NCBI GenBank assembly: GCA_037179515.1
Contig: JAXCGZ010005664.1
Location: 22,501 to 86,500, forward strand
Length of the DNA stretch: 64,000 bases
Source: Halocaridina rubra
Taxonomy: Eukaryota; Arthropoda; Malacostraca; Decapoda; Atyidae
Direction of reading: 5' to 3'
Shown here: positions 48,743 through 61,359 of the stretch, piece after piece
Position numbering within the stretch: the first letter of the stretch is position 1
How the letters are laid out: each line of letters opens with the position of its first letter
Position numbers and translations under genes: made by a program
Notes under the pieces: generated by a model
Databases searched by the model: none
Told to the model about the DNA's origin: nothing
The model's input: the letters and a program-made list of their open reading frames with translations, nothing else

Positions 48743-51465
48743 AGTGTTACCCCGGTTATTCGCGCTTCTTGGTTCGCGTTCTCACTCTATCGCGTTTTTT
48801 TTTTTGATGAATTATTATTTTATTTTATGGGTATACGCAAAAATATTAAAATATTGAAAAAAATTTCAGTATTTTCATTTTTTTATTGAAATTTACGTTG
48901 CGTGCTGTTATTTATAATGTAAAGGGTGGTTTTTTTAACAGTGCAGGGAGGGTTTATACAGTTCATAAACGAAAAAATAATTGTAAATGAGTATGTGTCA
49001 CATCATCATCACCTCATTCATCGTAATTTTATCTATCACTTTCATAAAAATTTACGTTGCTTGCTGTTATTCATAATGTAAAGGGTGTTTTTTTTACAGT
49101 GCAGGGAGGGTTTATACAGTACGTAAACGAAAAAATAATTGTAAATGAGAATGTATGTCACGTCATTATCACCTCATTCACCGTAATTTTATCTATCACT
49201 CTCATAAAAATTTACGTTGCTTGCTGTTATTTATAATGTAAAGGGTGTTTTTTTAACAGTGCAGGGAGGGTTTATACAGTTCGTAAACGAAAAAATAATT
49301 GTAAATGAGTATGTGTGTCACGTCATCATCACCTCATTCATCGTAATTTTATTTATCACTTTCATAAAAATTTACGTTGCTTGCTGTTATTTATAATGTA
49401 AAGGGTGTTTTTTTAACAGTGCAGGGAGGGTTTATGCAGTACGTAAACGAAAAAATAATTGTAAATGAGTATGTATGTCACGTCATTATCACCTCATTCA
49501 CCGTAATTTTATCTATCACTTTCATAAAAATTTACGTTGCTTGCTGTTATTTATAATGTAAAGGGTGTTTTTTTAACAGTGCAGGGAGGGTTTATACAGT
49601 TCGTAAACGAAAAAATAATTGTAAATGAGTATGCATGTCACGTCATTATCACCTCATTCATCGTAATTTTATCTATCACTTTCATAAAAATTTACGTTGC
49701 TTGCTGTTATTTATAATGTAAAGGGTGTTTTTTTAACAGTGCAGGGAGGGTTTATACAGTACATAAACGAAAAAATAATTGTAAATGAGTATGTATGTCA
49801 CGTTATCACCTCATTCACCGTAATTTTATCTATCACTTTCATAAAAATTTACGTTGATTGCTGTTATTTATAATGTAAAGGGTGTTTTTTTAACAGTGCA
49901 GGGAGGGTTTATACAGTACGTAAACGAAAAAATAATTGTAAATGAGTATGTATGTCACGTCATTATCACCTCATTCACCGTAATTTTATCTATCACTTTA
50001 ATAAAAATTTACGTTGCTTGCTGTTATTTATAATGTAAAGGGTGTTTTTTTAACAGTGCAGGGAGGGTTTATACAGTACGTAAACTAAAAAATAATTGTA
50101 AATGAGTATGTACGTCACGTCATCATCACATTCACGGTAAGTTTTCCTATCACTTTCATAAAAATTTACGTTGCTTGCTGTTATTTTTAATGTAAAGGGT
50201 GTTTTTTTAACAGTGCAGGGAGGGTTTATACAGTATGTAAACGAAAAAATAACTGTAAATGAGTATGTATGTCACGTCATTATCACCTCATTCACCGTAA
50301 TTTTATCTATCACTTTCATAAAAATTTACGTTGCTTGCTGTTATTTATAATGTAAAGAGTGTTTTTTTAACAGTGCAGGGAGGGTTTATACAGTACGTAA
50401 ACAAAAAAATAATTGTAAATGAGTATGTATGTCACGTCATTATCACCTCATTCACCGTAATTTTATCTATCACTTTCATAAAAATTTACGTTGCTTGCTG
50501 TTATTTATAATGTAAAGGGTGTTTTTTTAACAGTGCAGGGAGGGTTTATACAGTACGTAAACAAAAAAATAATTGTAAATGAGTATGTACGTCACGTCAT
50601 CATCACATTCACGGTAAGTTTTCCTATCACTTTCATAAGAATTTACGTTGCTTGCTGTTATTTATAATGTAAAGGGTGTTTTTTTTAACAGTGCAGGGAG
50701 GGTTTATACAGTACGTAAACAAAAAAATAATTGTAAATGAGTATGTATGTCACGTCATTATCACCTCATTCACCGTAATTTTATCTATCACTTTCATAAA
50801 AATTTACGTTGCTTGCTGTTATTTATAATGTAAAGGGTGTTTTTTTAACAGTGCAGGGAGGGTTTATACAGTACGTAAACGAAAAAATAATTGTAAATGA
50901 GTATGTATGTCACGTCATTATCACCTCATTCACCGTAATTTTATCTATCACTTTCATAAAAATCTACGTTGCTTGCTGTTATTTATAATGTAAAGGGTGT
51001 TTTTTTAACAGTGCAGGGAGGGTTTATACAGTACGTAAATTAAAAAATAATTGTAAATGAGTATGTACGTCACGTCATCATCACATTCACGGTAAGTTTT
51101 CCTATCACTTTCATAAAAATTTACGTTGCTTGCTGTTATCTATAATGTTAAGGGTGCTTTTTTTAACAGTGCAGGGAGGGTTTATACAGTACGTAAACGA
51201 AAAAATAATTGTAAATGAGTATGTATGTCATGTCATTATCACCTCATTCACCATAATTTTATCTATCACTTTCATAAAAATTTACGTTACTTACTGTTAT
51301 TTATAATGTAAAGGGTGTTTTTTTTAACAGTGCAGGGAGGGTTTATACAGTGTAAACGTAAGAATATATTAAAATATCTATGTACATATAGGCGGATCCT
51401 ACTTCGCGGATTTCCTGGTTCGTGCCTGGTCCCGGAACCGAACTACCGCGATAAGTGAGGCAACA

Positions 51466-51468
<3 letters not shown>
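48742..51468 (-). mobile_element. Tigger-like element 2 carrying a sixteen-unit ~158-bp satellite (reverse orientation)
   Basis: The left terminus CAGTGTTACCCCGGTTATTC and right terminus (reverse complement CAGTGTTGCCTCACTTATCG) are the two ends of element 1 seen from the other strand. TA flanks both sides. Sixteen tandem units lie between the ends (landmark TTTACGTTGC at about 48892, 49051, 49211 and onward to 51281, some copies with a base change). No coding capacity. Confidence 0.85.
48890..51345 (-). repeat. ~158-bp satellite array 2 (sixteen units)
   Basis: Units are spaced 157-161 bases. Most end in the type reading CACCGTAATTTTATCTATCA. Three, near 50130, 50610 and 51090, read CACGGTAAGTTTTCCTATCA. 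Minor differences of one to four bases separate units. Confidence 0.95.

Positions 51469-51558
<90 letters not shown>
51469..51558 (+). repeat. (TA)n microsatellite between elements 2 and 3
   Basis: About 90 bases of pure TA repeat; the CAGTGTTGCCTCACTTATC ends of elements 2 and 3 face each other across it. Confidence 0.98.
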
Positions 51559-53845
<2,287 letters not shown>

Positions 53846-54057
53846 TATTATAGTAAACTTTTATAGCTTTTATTTTTGTTTAAGTTACTGAAACATTATT
53901 AATAATTTATATGGTTATAATACAGTAATTTCAATTTTATCGATATTTCATAATGTACTAAAATTTCATTTTCAATGTAATCAGTGAAATGAATATTACT
54001 TTTGTGCTTTTCCAATGTTAGAGCTAAGGGATTAAGACTGGGTGCTTTTCCTAATGC

Positions 54058-54135
54058 CCTGATATGGGATCAAACCCATGCTAATCAATCCTGATGCATG
54101 CACTCTACAGCTGAGCTACCATGTCACTGATATTA
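54058..54135 (-). mobile_element. tRNA-like SINE or tRNA pseudogene
   Basis: On the minus strand, ATGGTAGCTCAGCTGTAGAG (A-box-like) is followed about 30 bases later by GGGTTTGATCCC (B-box-like). The full cloverleaf is not evident. A related A-box piece, GTAGCTCAGTGGCAAAG, lies on the minus strand near 54345-54363. Confidence 0.55.
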
Positions 54136-54571
54136 ATGTTTTAATAATTAACCTGTATAGTATTACTATACAGTATATTGTGCAGTAATAAACTACTGTA
54201 CCTATTATTGTGTGAAGAAAATAAAAGTAATTAACCTTCTTATATAAGGTGCTCAAACATAAACAGTCATTTAGGTATGTCATATTATTAAGCCATATAT
54301 GGTTAAAATAACATATAAAGTGCATTAGTCATTCAAGAGACTCTCACTTTGCCACTGAGCTACATTGGTGTTCAGTGACCAGGTGTATGCTAATAGGGTG
54401 GGTATCCTTTTCACCCTTACATTGAGTTCTTAATTGTTCATTTCTTTTTGTCTTAAGCCTCATGCATGTGGATGAAAAGCATTGTTTTTATTATTATTAT
54501 TATTTACTCCTTACTTGCCCAAAGACTCAGGCATTTAAAGGAAAGCATAGCCTAATATTTATTCTCTCTCT

Positions 54572-54574
<3 letters not shown>

Positions 54575-54667
<93 letters not shown>
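54575..54667 (+). repeat. (TA)n microsatellite
   Basis: About 90 bases of pure TA repeat ending at element 4. Confidence 0.98.
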
Positions 54668-54670
<3 letters not shown>

Positions 54671-55014
54671 TGTTCCTTCCATTATTGCGAGGGTTCGGTT
54701 CCGGAACCTGGCGCGAGACGGGAAAATCGCGGAGTAGGATCAGCCTATATGTACATAGATATTTTAATTTACTTTTTACGTTTACACCGTATAAACTGTA
54801 TAAACCCTCCCTGTACTGTTAACAAACCACCCTTTACTTCATAAATAACAGCATGCAAGTGTAAATTTATATGGCATACTCATGTACATGGGTATTTTAC
54901 AATTATTTTTACGTTTACTGTATAAACCCTCCCTGCACTGTTAAAAAACCACCCTTTACTTTACATATAACAGCATGCAACGTAAATTTACATGTACGTG
55001 ATAGGTAAACTTAC

Positions 55015-55098
55015 CTTATTTGTTATGGTTAACATTTTCCTTTGCCGCTTAGGCTCACTACAAGAAGCCTTAGAAGATGAAGGATGCTTGGGAGGCAT
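55015..55098 (-). pseudogene. Tigger/pogo transposase first coding exon
   Basis: ATG at 55098 opens 28 codons starting MPPKHPSSSKASCSEPKRQR, the typical start of Tigger/CENP-B-like transposases. It ends at AAG followed by a GTAAGT donor (55014 downward), in phase 0. The catalytic part of the transposase is absent from the element, so this is a remnant of the N-terminus. Confidence 0.75.
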
Positions 55099-55130
55099 TG
55101 CAAAGGTTAAAATATGCGAGTAAAAAAATC

Positions 55131-55670
55131 ACAAGCAAAACGTATTAATAAGCACAACGTGAACGGCGCACACGTGAGTTAGACTGAACGAGCCTTTGTC
55201 CGAAACACTGATAGCGGTATCGTATTTTACATGTTGCAGTACAGTTAGTATTTATGTTTTTTTACTATTTTTTACTGTTTTACTATTCTTAGGCTAAGAA
55301 ATACGTTTTTTTATCAATAAAATCATGAAACTACTGGAAATATAAATATATATGCTAGCTCACGTAGCTGCGACCCCAATACATTGTATGCTATCGGACA
55401 CAAGCAAAACGTTTAATAAGCACAACGTGAACGGCGCACACGTGAGTTAGACTGAACGAGCCTTTGTCCAAAACGCTCATAGCGGTATCGTATTTTACAT
55501 GTTGCAATACTGTTAGTATTTATGTTTTTTACTGTTTTACGTCTATTCTTAGGCTAAGAAATACATTTTTTTATCAATAAAATCATGAAACTACTGGAAA
55601 TATAAATATATATGCTAGCTCATGTAGCTGCGACCCCAATACATTGTACGCTATCGGACACTATTTCGCA
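55131..55670 (-). repeat. ~268-bp tandem duplication in element 4
   Basis: ACAAGCAAAACGT, then AATAAGCACAACGTGAACGG, recur at about 55131 and 55399, and both copies run through ATATATATGCTAGCTCA to GACCCCAATACATTGTA and CTATCGGACA. The copies differ at a few positions. It is upstream of the transposase exon, so it may be a promoter/5' UTR duplication. Confidence 0.9.
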
Positions 55671-55955
55671 TGATGCAATACTGTGAGTTATACTGTACGT
55701 ACGTATATCTAACTTTATGTTTTGTACTAATTTTTCACTGTTTTATTATTTGTAGGCTGGGAAATAATTTTTTTTTTTATCAATTAGATAATGAAATATG
55801 TTTTTTCAATAAAAAAATGAAAATACTGAGAATTTTTATTTTTATATTTAATATTTTTGCATATACCCAAAATATAAAATAATAATTTGCCAAAAAAAAA
55901 ACCGTGGTACAGTGAAAATGCGAACCAAGAAACGCGATCCAGTGGGGGATCACTG

Positions 55956-55960
55956 TATAT

Positions 55961-56044
<84 letters not shown>
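55956..56044 (+). repeat. (TA)n microsatellite
   Basis: About 90 bases of TA repeat with two AATA interruptions. Confidence 0.97.
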
Positions 56045-56046
<2 letters not shown>

Positions 56047-56054
56047 TGGCTGAG

Positions 56055-56150
56055 AATACAGTAGCTCAGTTGTAGAGCTTCTGCAAATTACTTTTTATTT
56101 TTTTTTTCCCCTCAAAAAATGTCTGTAAAGGTTTGATTCCAGTCACCGTT
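56055..56150 (+). mobile_element. tRNA-like SINE fragment
   Basis: CAGTAGCTCAGTTGTAGAGC (A-box-like) and AAAGGTTTGATTCCAG (B-box-like) lie about 65 bases apart, a wide spacing caused by a T-rich insertion. Related to the piece at 54058-54135. Confidence 0.55.
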
Positions 56151-56350
56151 GTCATCGTAAGTTCGAAACTCCCAGTATATTTATATTATCAAATACACAC
56201 TATAGCTATATATTAAAACATGAAGCATATTATGCTCTAGGCAATATTATAATCCAATTGTTTTTTCTCCCTTGCTGGATTCGAACCTAAGACACGTTAT
56301 TAGTTCGTACCCGGCCTTGGACAAAATGTTTCTTGTTTTCACATATAATG

Positions 56351-56635
56351 CAGATTCTCCCTAACTTGGTTAGGTTCCAAAAGTCCAGTCATAAGCAGAA
56401 TTGTTCGTAAGTTGTGTTTAGGTAAAAAAAGTACTGGGCAGTACTAAGGCTCAATACACTTAACTACTACATAAAACATAGTGTATGCAGTATTAATGAG
56501 TTTTAATACAGTAATAATAATGTAATAAGATAGTACAGTGCAGTAATGCATACATTACTATGTGAATAGCTAATGGGTAATTTTTTGTTCGTATCCGTGA
56601 ATATACTTAACTTGGTTGTTCGTAAGTAGGGGAAC
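56351..56635. mobile_element. Tigger-like MITE
   Basis: The left end CAGATTCTCCCTAACTTGGT and the reverse complement of the right end (AGTTCCCCTACTTACGAACA) are imperfect inverted repeats, and both contain the TTCGTAAGT motif. The similar element at 60773-61090 has GTTCGGTTCC and GTAAGTTGGGG at its end. Confidence 0.55.
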
Positions 56636-56649
56636 TTCTTTAATATGTT

Positions 56650-57140
56650 TACTTGATTGTTATTGATGCCCATATAGCATTGGATTAGAATTAAATGTGA
56701 AAATGAATCATGAGTGAGATTGGGAGGAAGGATAGAATGAACTTAGGCATTTAGAAGAAAGCTCTCATTCCCCAACTTAGTAGCTAGTTGAGATGTATCA
56801 TTCTTCTCTTTTTACCTTTGGTGGTGTAGTTGGTAGCTCATTGGCATTTAGATTTCTTATAGTAGAATTACATCCAGGAGCAAAATTTTTTGATGTTTTC
56901 ACATGTAATCAAGTGTTTATTTGATCACAGTTGATACCTGTTTAGCATGGGATTTGAATTAAATGTGAAAAAGAGCCTTAAGTGAGGTTGGAAAGGAAGA
57001 GTAAAATGAACGAATGCATTCAGTAGAATGTGCTCTTTCCCTAGCAGTTAGCTGAGTTTTTTTCTTTATATGTTCAATGATGTAGTTGGTAGTGCCAAGG
57101 GACAGGCACTCTGACTATATGTCCTTGGTTTGAAACTTCC
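56650..57140 (+). repeat. Diverged tandem dimer of a ~260-bp SINE-2-related unit
   Basis: Two successive copies share a TTGAT...GTTGAT start, GAATTAAATGTGAAAA, AGAATGAAC/AAAATGAAC, CTCTCATTCCC/GCTCTTTCCC and the tRNA-like GTAGTTGGTAGT/C. They begin near 56650 and 56908 and differ at many bases. Confidence 0.6.
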
Positions 57141-57429
57141 CATATGATGACTACTGCTCTCAGACTCGTAACACTGCTCAGGTAACCCTAAAAGTTACCA
57201 AGATCATGATCTCAGAATGAAAGTGCTCATCCTCTCCTCTTTGAAAACTTTTTCTCCCCTTAATCCTTGGTGTGACCATGCCTGCTCCATGGTCATTCAA
57301 GCCAGAGATCGGGTATACCGGTCATACCAAGCCCCTTCCTTTGATTTAAATTTCTGCTTTTATTTCAGCCAGGAATAGGTGCACTGTTCAGATTCATATG
57401 TCTAAAGTTTCATTTTTAAGAAATAGTTG

Positions 57430-59495
57430 ATGACCTTAACTCTTCTCCCACTGATAAGTGTTTCTGGTCTTTAGCCAAAGACCTCTCCAAAAACTTCTGT
57501 AACTAGCTTTCCCCCTCTCATTTGTCTTGATGAGTCTATAGCTTTTTTTCCCCACTGACAAAGCCACTCTATTTGGCTCTCAGTTTTCTGCCAACTTCTC
57601 TGTAAGTGATTCTTGCACACCTGTTCCTTGTAGTTTACCCCTTTCTAATCCTATGCACTCCCTATTCCCATGCATATGTCTTCTCCCACTGATAAGTGTT
57701 TCTGGTCTTTAGCCAAAGACCTCTCCAAAAACTTCTGTAACTAGCTTTCCCCCTCTCATTTGTCTTGATGAGTCTATAGCTTGTTTTCCCCACTGACAAA
57801 GCCACTCTATTTGGCTCTCAGTTTTCTGCCAACTTCTCTGTAAGTGATTCTTGCACACCTGTTCCTTGTAGTTTACCCCTTTCTAATCCTATGCACTCCC
57901 TATTCCCATGCATATTCTTTCTTCACGCAAAGTCCATGAGGGTAATCGCTCTACAGATGAACAAGGCAACCAGACCCAATGGTATCCCTGCTAGGTTCTT
58001 AAGGACTCTACATATAAACTGGCTTCTGTGCTTTGCCGTCCTTTTTGCCTCATTCTTTCAACCAGTATCTATCCTTCATCTTGGAAGCAAGCTCTAGTTC
58101 AGCCTGATCTTAAGAAGGGTGACCACCCTATTCCTTCTAACTACCGACCTATTACCCTTGCCTCTGCTATCGCTAAAGTATTCAAAACTTTGCTTAACTT
58201 TCACTTCTCTTGACTCTAATTCGCTTATTTTTGATCACCTGTACAGCTTTCATAAGGCAAGATCCACTGGTGACCTCCTGTCCTATCTCAGTCATGTATG
58301 ATCATCTCTGAGGAACTATGGGGAATCCTTTGTTGTTGCCCTTGATATTTCTAAGGCTTTTGACTGTGACACAAGGTTCTGTGGTCTGTTGTTGTTGATG
58401 GTGCTACATCCAGCACATTCCCAGTTACCAGTGGTGTTCCACTGGGCTCTTTTTCCTTCTCTCATTAACAGTATTCTCCAGTCCCCATTCTCCTCTCTTT
58501 TCCACCCCTTTGCCGACAATTCTACCTTTTATTTTTCCTCTTCTCTTCAAAACCTTCCTTTTTTTCTCGTAATTGGTCTCGTATCACTCTTTCTTCAAGT
58601 CTCGGCTCCAATTTACGGAGTATCTGAGTGGGGCACCAAAATTTTGGCTATATCTTTATGTTCTCCTCCTGAGAGCCCTAGTGTCTTGAAATTAACTAAC
58701 TTTATCCTTTTAATTCAGTTAACATGTTAGGAATCCAAATAGCCTCCAACCTGTCTTGGAGGAGTCACATAATCCAAATTTCTAAATCTGCATCCAAAAA
58801 ATATGGGGTTCTGTGTCGTTTTCGTCATTACTATTTATCTTTTCAGTTCTGCAAAATCTGTAAAGGTCTTATCTGTACCTGCTTAGAATACTGCTCTTAC
58901 ATCTGAGGTACTTTTTCTTATACTTAACTCCTTGACAGTGTTGAATCAAGGGCAGTCAGTCTCATCAGTGACCCTTCTTTTATTTCTATTATGGATTTTC
59001 TTTCTCTTTGCCATAATTTACCACCCCTCTCTCATTTCTATCATTACTACTTCCTTCGCTGCTCGGATGAGTTGGCAAGTTGCATCCCTCCCCCACTGCT
59101 GATGCCGCGTAACACTCGCAAAGCGACCTTTTCTCACAGGTACTGCGTGGAGATTTGTAGCCTGCAGACTCGTCAGTGCAACAACTACTTCCCATCCACC
59201 TCCAGACTCTGGAACTCTCCTCCTTCCTCTGTCATTCCTAATTCTTATAACCTGTCTTCCTTCAAAAAGCGTGTCTGTAATTGTCTCGGGGGGGCCTTAT
59301 CCTGCCGTATGTCTATAAGTCCTCTGTACGTTGAATATTCTTTCAGCCTACACTTCTCCTATTGTATACCATACCCTTAAGACTACCTTGTCCTTAAACT
59401 TCTACATTTCTTCGACTTGATGTTTTCTTTTTGCCTGGGCCTGATAAAGGCAACTTTCTTACTTATCCCCGTGTCACACATATGATAAAAAAAAT
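57430..59495 (+). pseudogene. LINE-E: decayed LINE with RT domain, most complete copy
   Basis: Frameshifted pieces in order: a linker with a serine-rich start (57441-57914, tandemly duplicated); RT start (57950-58190: NKATRPNGIPARFLRTLH, SIYPSSWKQALVQP, NYRPITLASAIAKV); 58230-58300 with FHKARSTGDLLSYLSHV; palm remnants (58330-58380: FVVALDISKAFD; GVPLG near 58435 for GVPQG); a degenerate active site near 58500; LGIQIASNLSWRSHI (58727-58770); and the C-terminus (SDELASCIPPPL, STSRLWNSPPSSV, 59065-59260). The 3' end has CCTGGGCCTGATAAAGGCAA and GTGTCACACATATG plus an A tail. CR1/Jockey-type, inactive. Confidence 0.88.
57441..57914 (+). repeat. 238-bp near-perfect tandem duplication inside LINE-E
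   Basis: The segment starting TCTTCTCCCACTGATAAGTG at 57441 is repeated at 57679 (period 238) with almost no change up to CCCATGCATAT. One visible difference is a T/G in the TTTTTT/TTGTTT run. High identity compared with the decayed LINE around it indicates a recent duplication. Confidence 0.93.
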
Positions 59496-59759
59496 TGATA
59501 AGAGATGAAAACTAACCTGAACTAAATATGAAAGTCATATTGCTGGGCCTTTTTATTTAACCTTCTTAGCAAAATTTTACTTATTTCTTATTTATTTTAT
59601 GCAGTTAGTATACATTTCTTTGTGAAATGATGTTATAATAAGTATAAAAGACATTATATGTATTGGCCTGTTGTGCTTGGCTGTAAGAGTTAAAGGCATG
59701 ATTAGAGGTAGCATTTTGGGTAGCCAGAGGTGCAATAACCTACCTCTTCTTTTCAGAGT

Positions 59760-60030
<271 letters not shown>

Positions 60031-60566
60031 AAAAACAATGTAGTTAGTGCTCCGAGCTCAGAATGGGGTATCGGCCTTTATGGCAGGTCTCCCAGACTCT
60101 AGATATGCCACAGTACACCTCCTGTACATTATGTGACCGAACTAATGCTAACACTCTTGACCACTATTGTCTTCAGTGCCCCGCAGTGAGAGATGTTTTA
60201 CCACGAGGTCAGAACTTAATACAGATCTGCTCATTTTTACTTAATGATGACAACCTTGATGTTATTCTTGCTCGTTTTCCTCACTTTGGTGGCCATTAAT
60301 TATATTGAATTATACATATATTTTCTGTATGTTGCTATATAATTCTGTTTGTGCATTCTGCGTTTCTCTGAGCTTTACTTTTGCATATAATGTACTCTGT
60401 GCTGCCATTCTGTGAGTTGTGTGTTAGTATGCAGCAATGTTTTATCAATATGTACACCTCCCTGTAAACCATGTTCAATTCTTGGTTTTATATCCATTTG
60501 AAGCATTATTTGTATGAACTCATGTAATGTCTGACGCCTTGGCGCAATAAATTAATAAAATAAAAT

Positions 60567-60568
<2 letters not shown>
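60031..60568 (+). mobile_element. LINE-B 3' fragment, copy 3 (longest)
   Basis: Coding 60063-60299 holds the ORF2 C-terminus with CTLCDRTNANTLDHYCLQC, a C-x2-C...H-x4-C motif typical of LINE ORF2 ends, and finishes VILARFPHFGGH. The 3' UTR matches 16445-16722 and ends GCGCAATAAATTAATAAAAT. (CT)n lies on both sides. Confidence 0.88.

Positions 60569-60645
<77 letters not shown>
60569..60645 (+). repeat. (CT)n microsatellite, 3' flank of LINE-B copy 3
   Basis: About 77 bases of pure CT repeat. Confidence 0.97.
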
Positions 60646-60646
<1 letters not shown>

Positions 60647-60770
60647 ACTTCCATTGCTTGATTCATTTCTCTTATTTACAGTTTTTAGTTTCTGTGATTT
60701 TTTATATTTTTTTATTCATTTCTCATTTTAATAATTTTCAATTCTGGTTTTTAAAGTGGAGAAATAGTAT

Positions 60771-61092
60771 TACAGAAGCTCCCCCTACTTTCAAACATTC
60801 ACAGATGCAAACAAAAACCTACCCATTATGTATTCATGTATTAATGTTTGTATTACTGAACTGTACTGTATTATTACATTATTATTACTGTATTAAAATT
60901 TATTACTGTTGTCTACTTTGTTTTATGTAGTAGTTATGTGTCTTTAACCTAGGTACTGTACAGTACTACATATGTATGTATTGTACAGTACTTTTTTTTA
61001 CCTAAACAAAACTTATGAACGGACTTCTGGAACCGAACTCGTTTGTAAGTTGGGAAACCTAACTCATTCGTAAGTTGGGGAGTGTTTGTATT
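60771..61092. mobile_element. Tigger-like MITE
   Basis: TACAGAAGCTCCCCCTACTT on the left and GAACTCGTTTGTAAGTTGGG with CATTCGTAAGTTGGGGAGTG on the right; the reverse complement of the right end (CACTCCCCAACTTACGAATG) mirrors the left. The related copy is at 56351-56635. Confidence 0.6.
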
Positions 61093-61359
61093 TACATGTC
61101 AGTTATTTTTTAAAGTTTCTTTGATAGGTTCAGTAAATGAAACATAGCATGTTTAAAATGTATATGATTTACAAAAGCAAAACAGTAGGTAGTTGAATTA
61201 TAGTTACACAGATAGCAGTCAATTCTGTTTAAAAGAATGCAAAGAACACATAGAGAAAAAATAGCAGTACCAATGTTATGGAAAACTCAGTACTGTACAC
61301 TACACTTATACCTTGCTTGGGCTTGGCTGGGAATCGTTGATGTCTTTGATATTTGGGTA

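Larger units (their letters stand above)
54668..55955 (-). mobile_element. Tigger-like element 4 with transposase first exon and two satellite-like units
   Basis: The left end CAGTGTTCCTTCCATTATTG and the reverse complement of the right end, CAGTGATCCCCCACTGGATC, are imperfect inverted repeats with TA flanks. The left end continues into sequence shared with elements 1-3 (GTAGGATCAGCCTATATGTA) and two diverged satellite-type units (about 54770-54880 and 54890-55010). It then reaches a transposase exon on the minus strand (55098-55015), followed upstream by a ~268-bp tandem duplication. It links the satellite family to Tigger. Confidence 0.8.

Noticed and set aside
54058..54135. Functional tRNA gene on the minus strand
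   Set aside because: Only A- and B-box-like motifs are present; I cannot draw paired acceptor and anticodon stems, and related pieces at 54345 and 56055 suggest a SINE.
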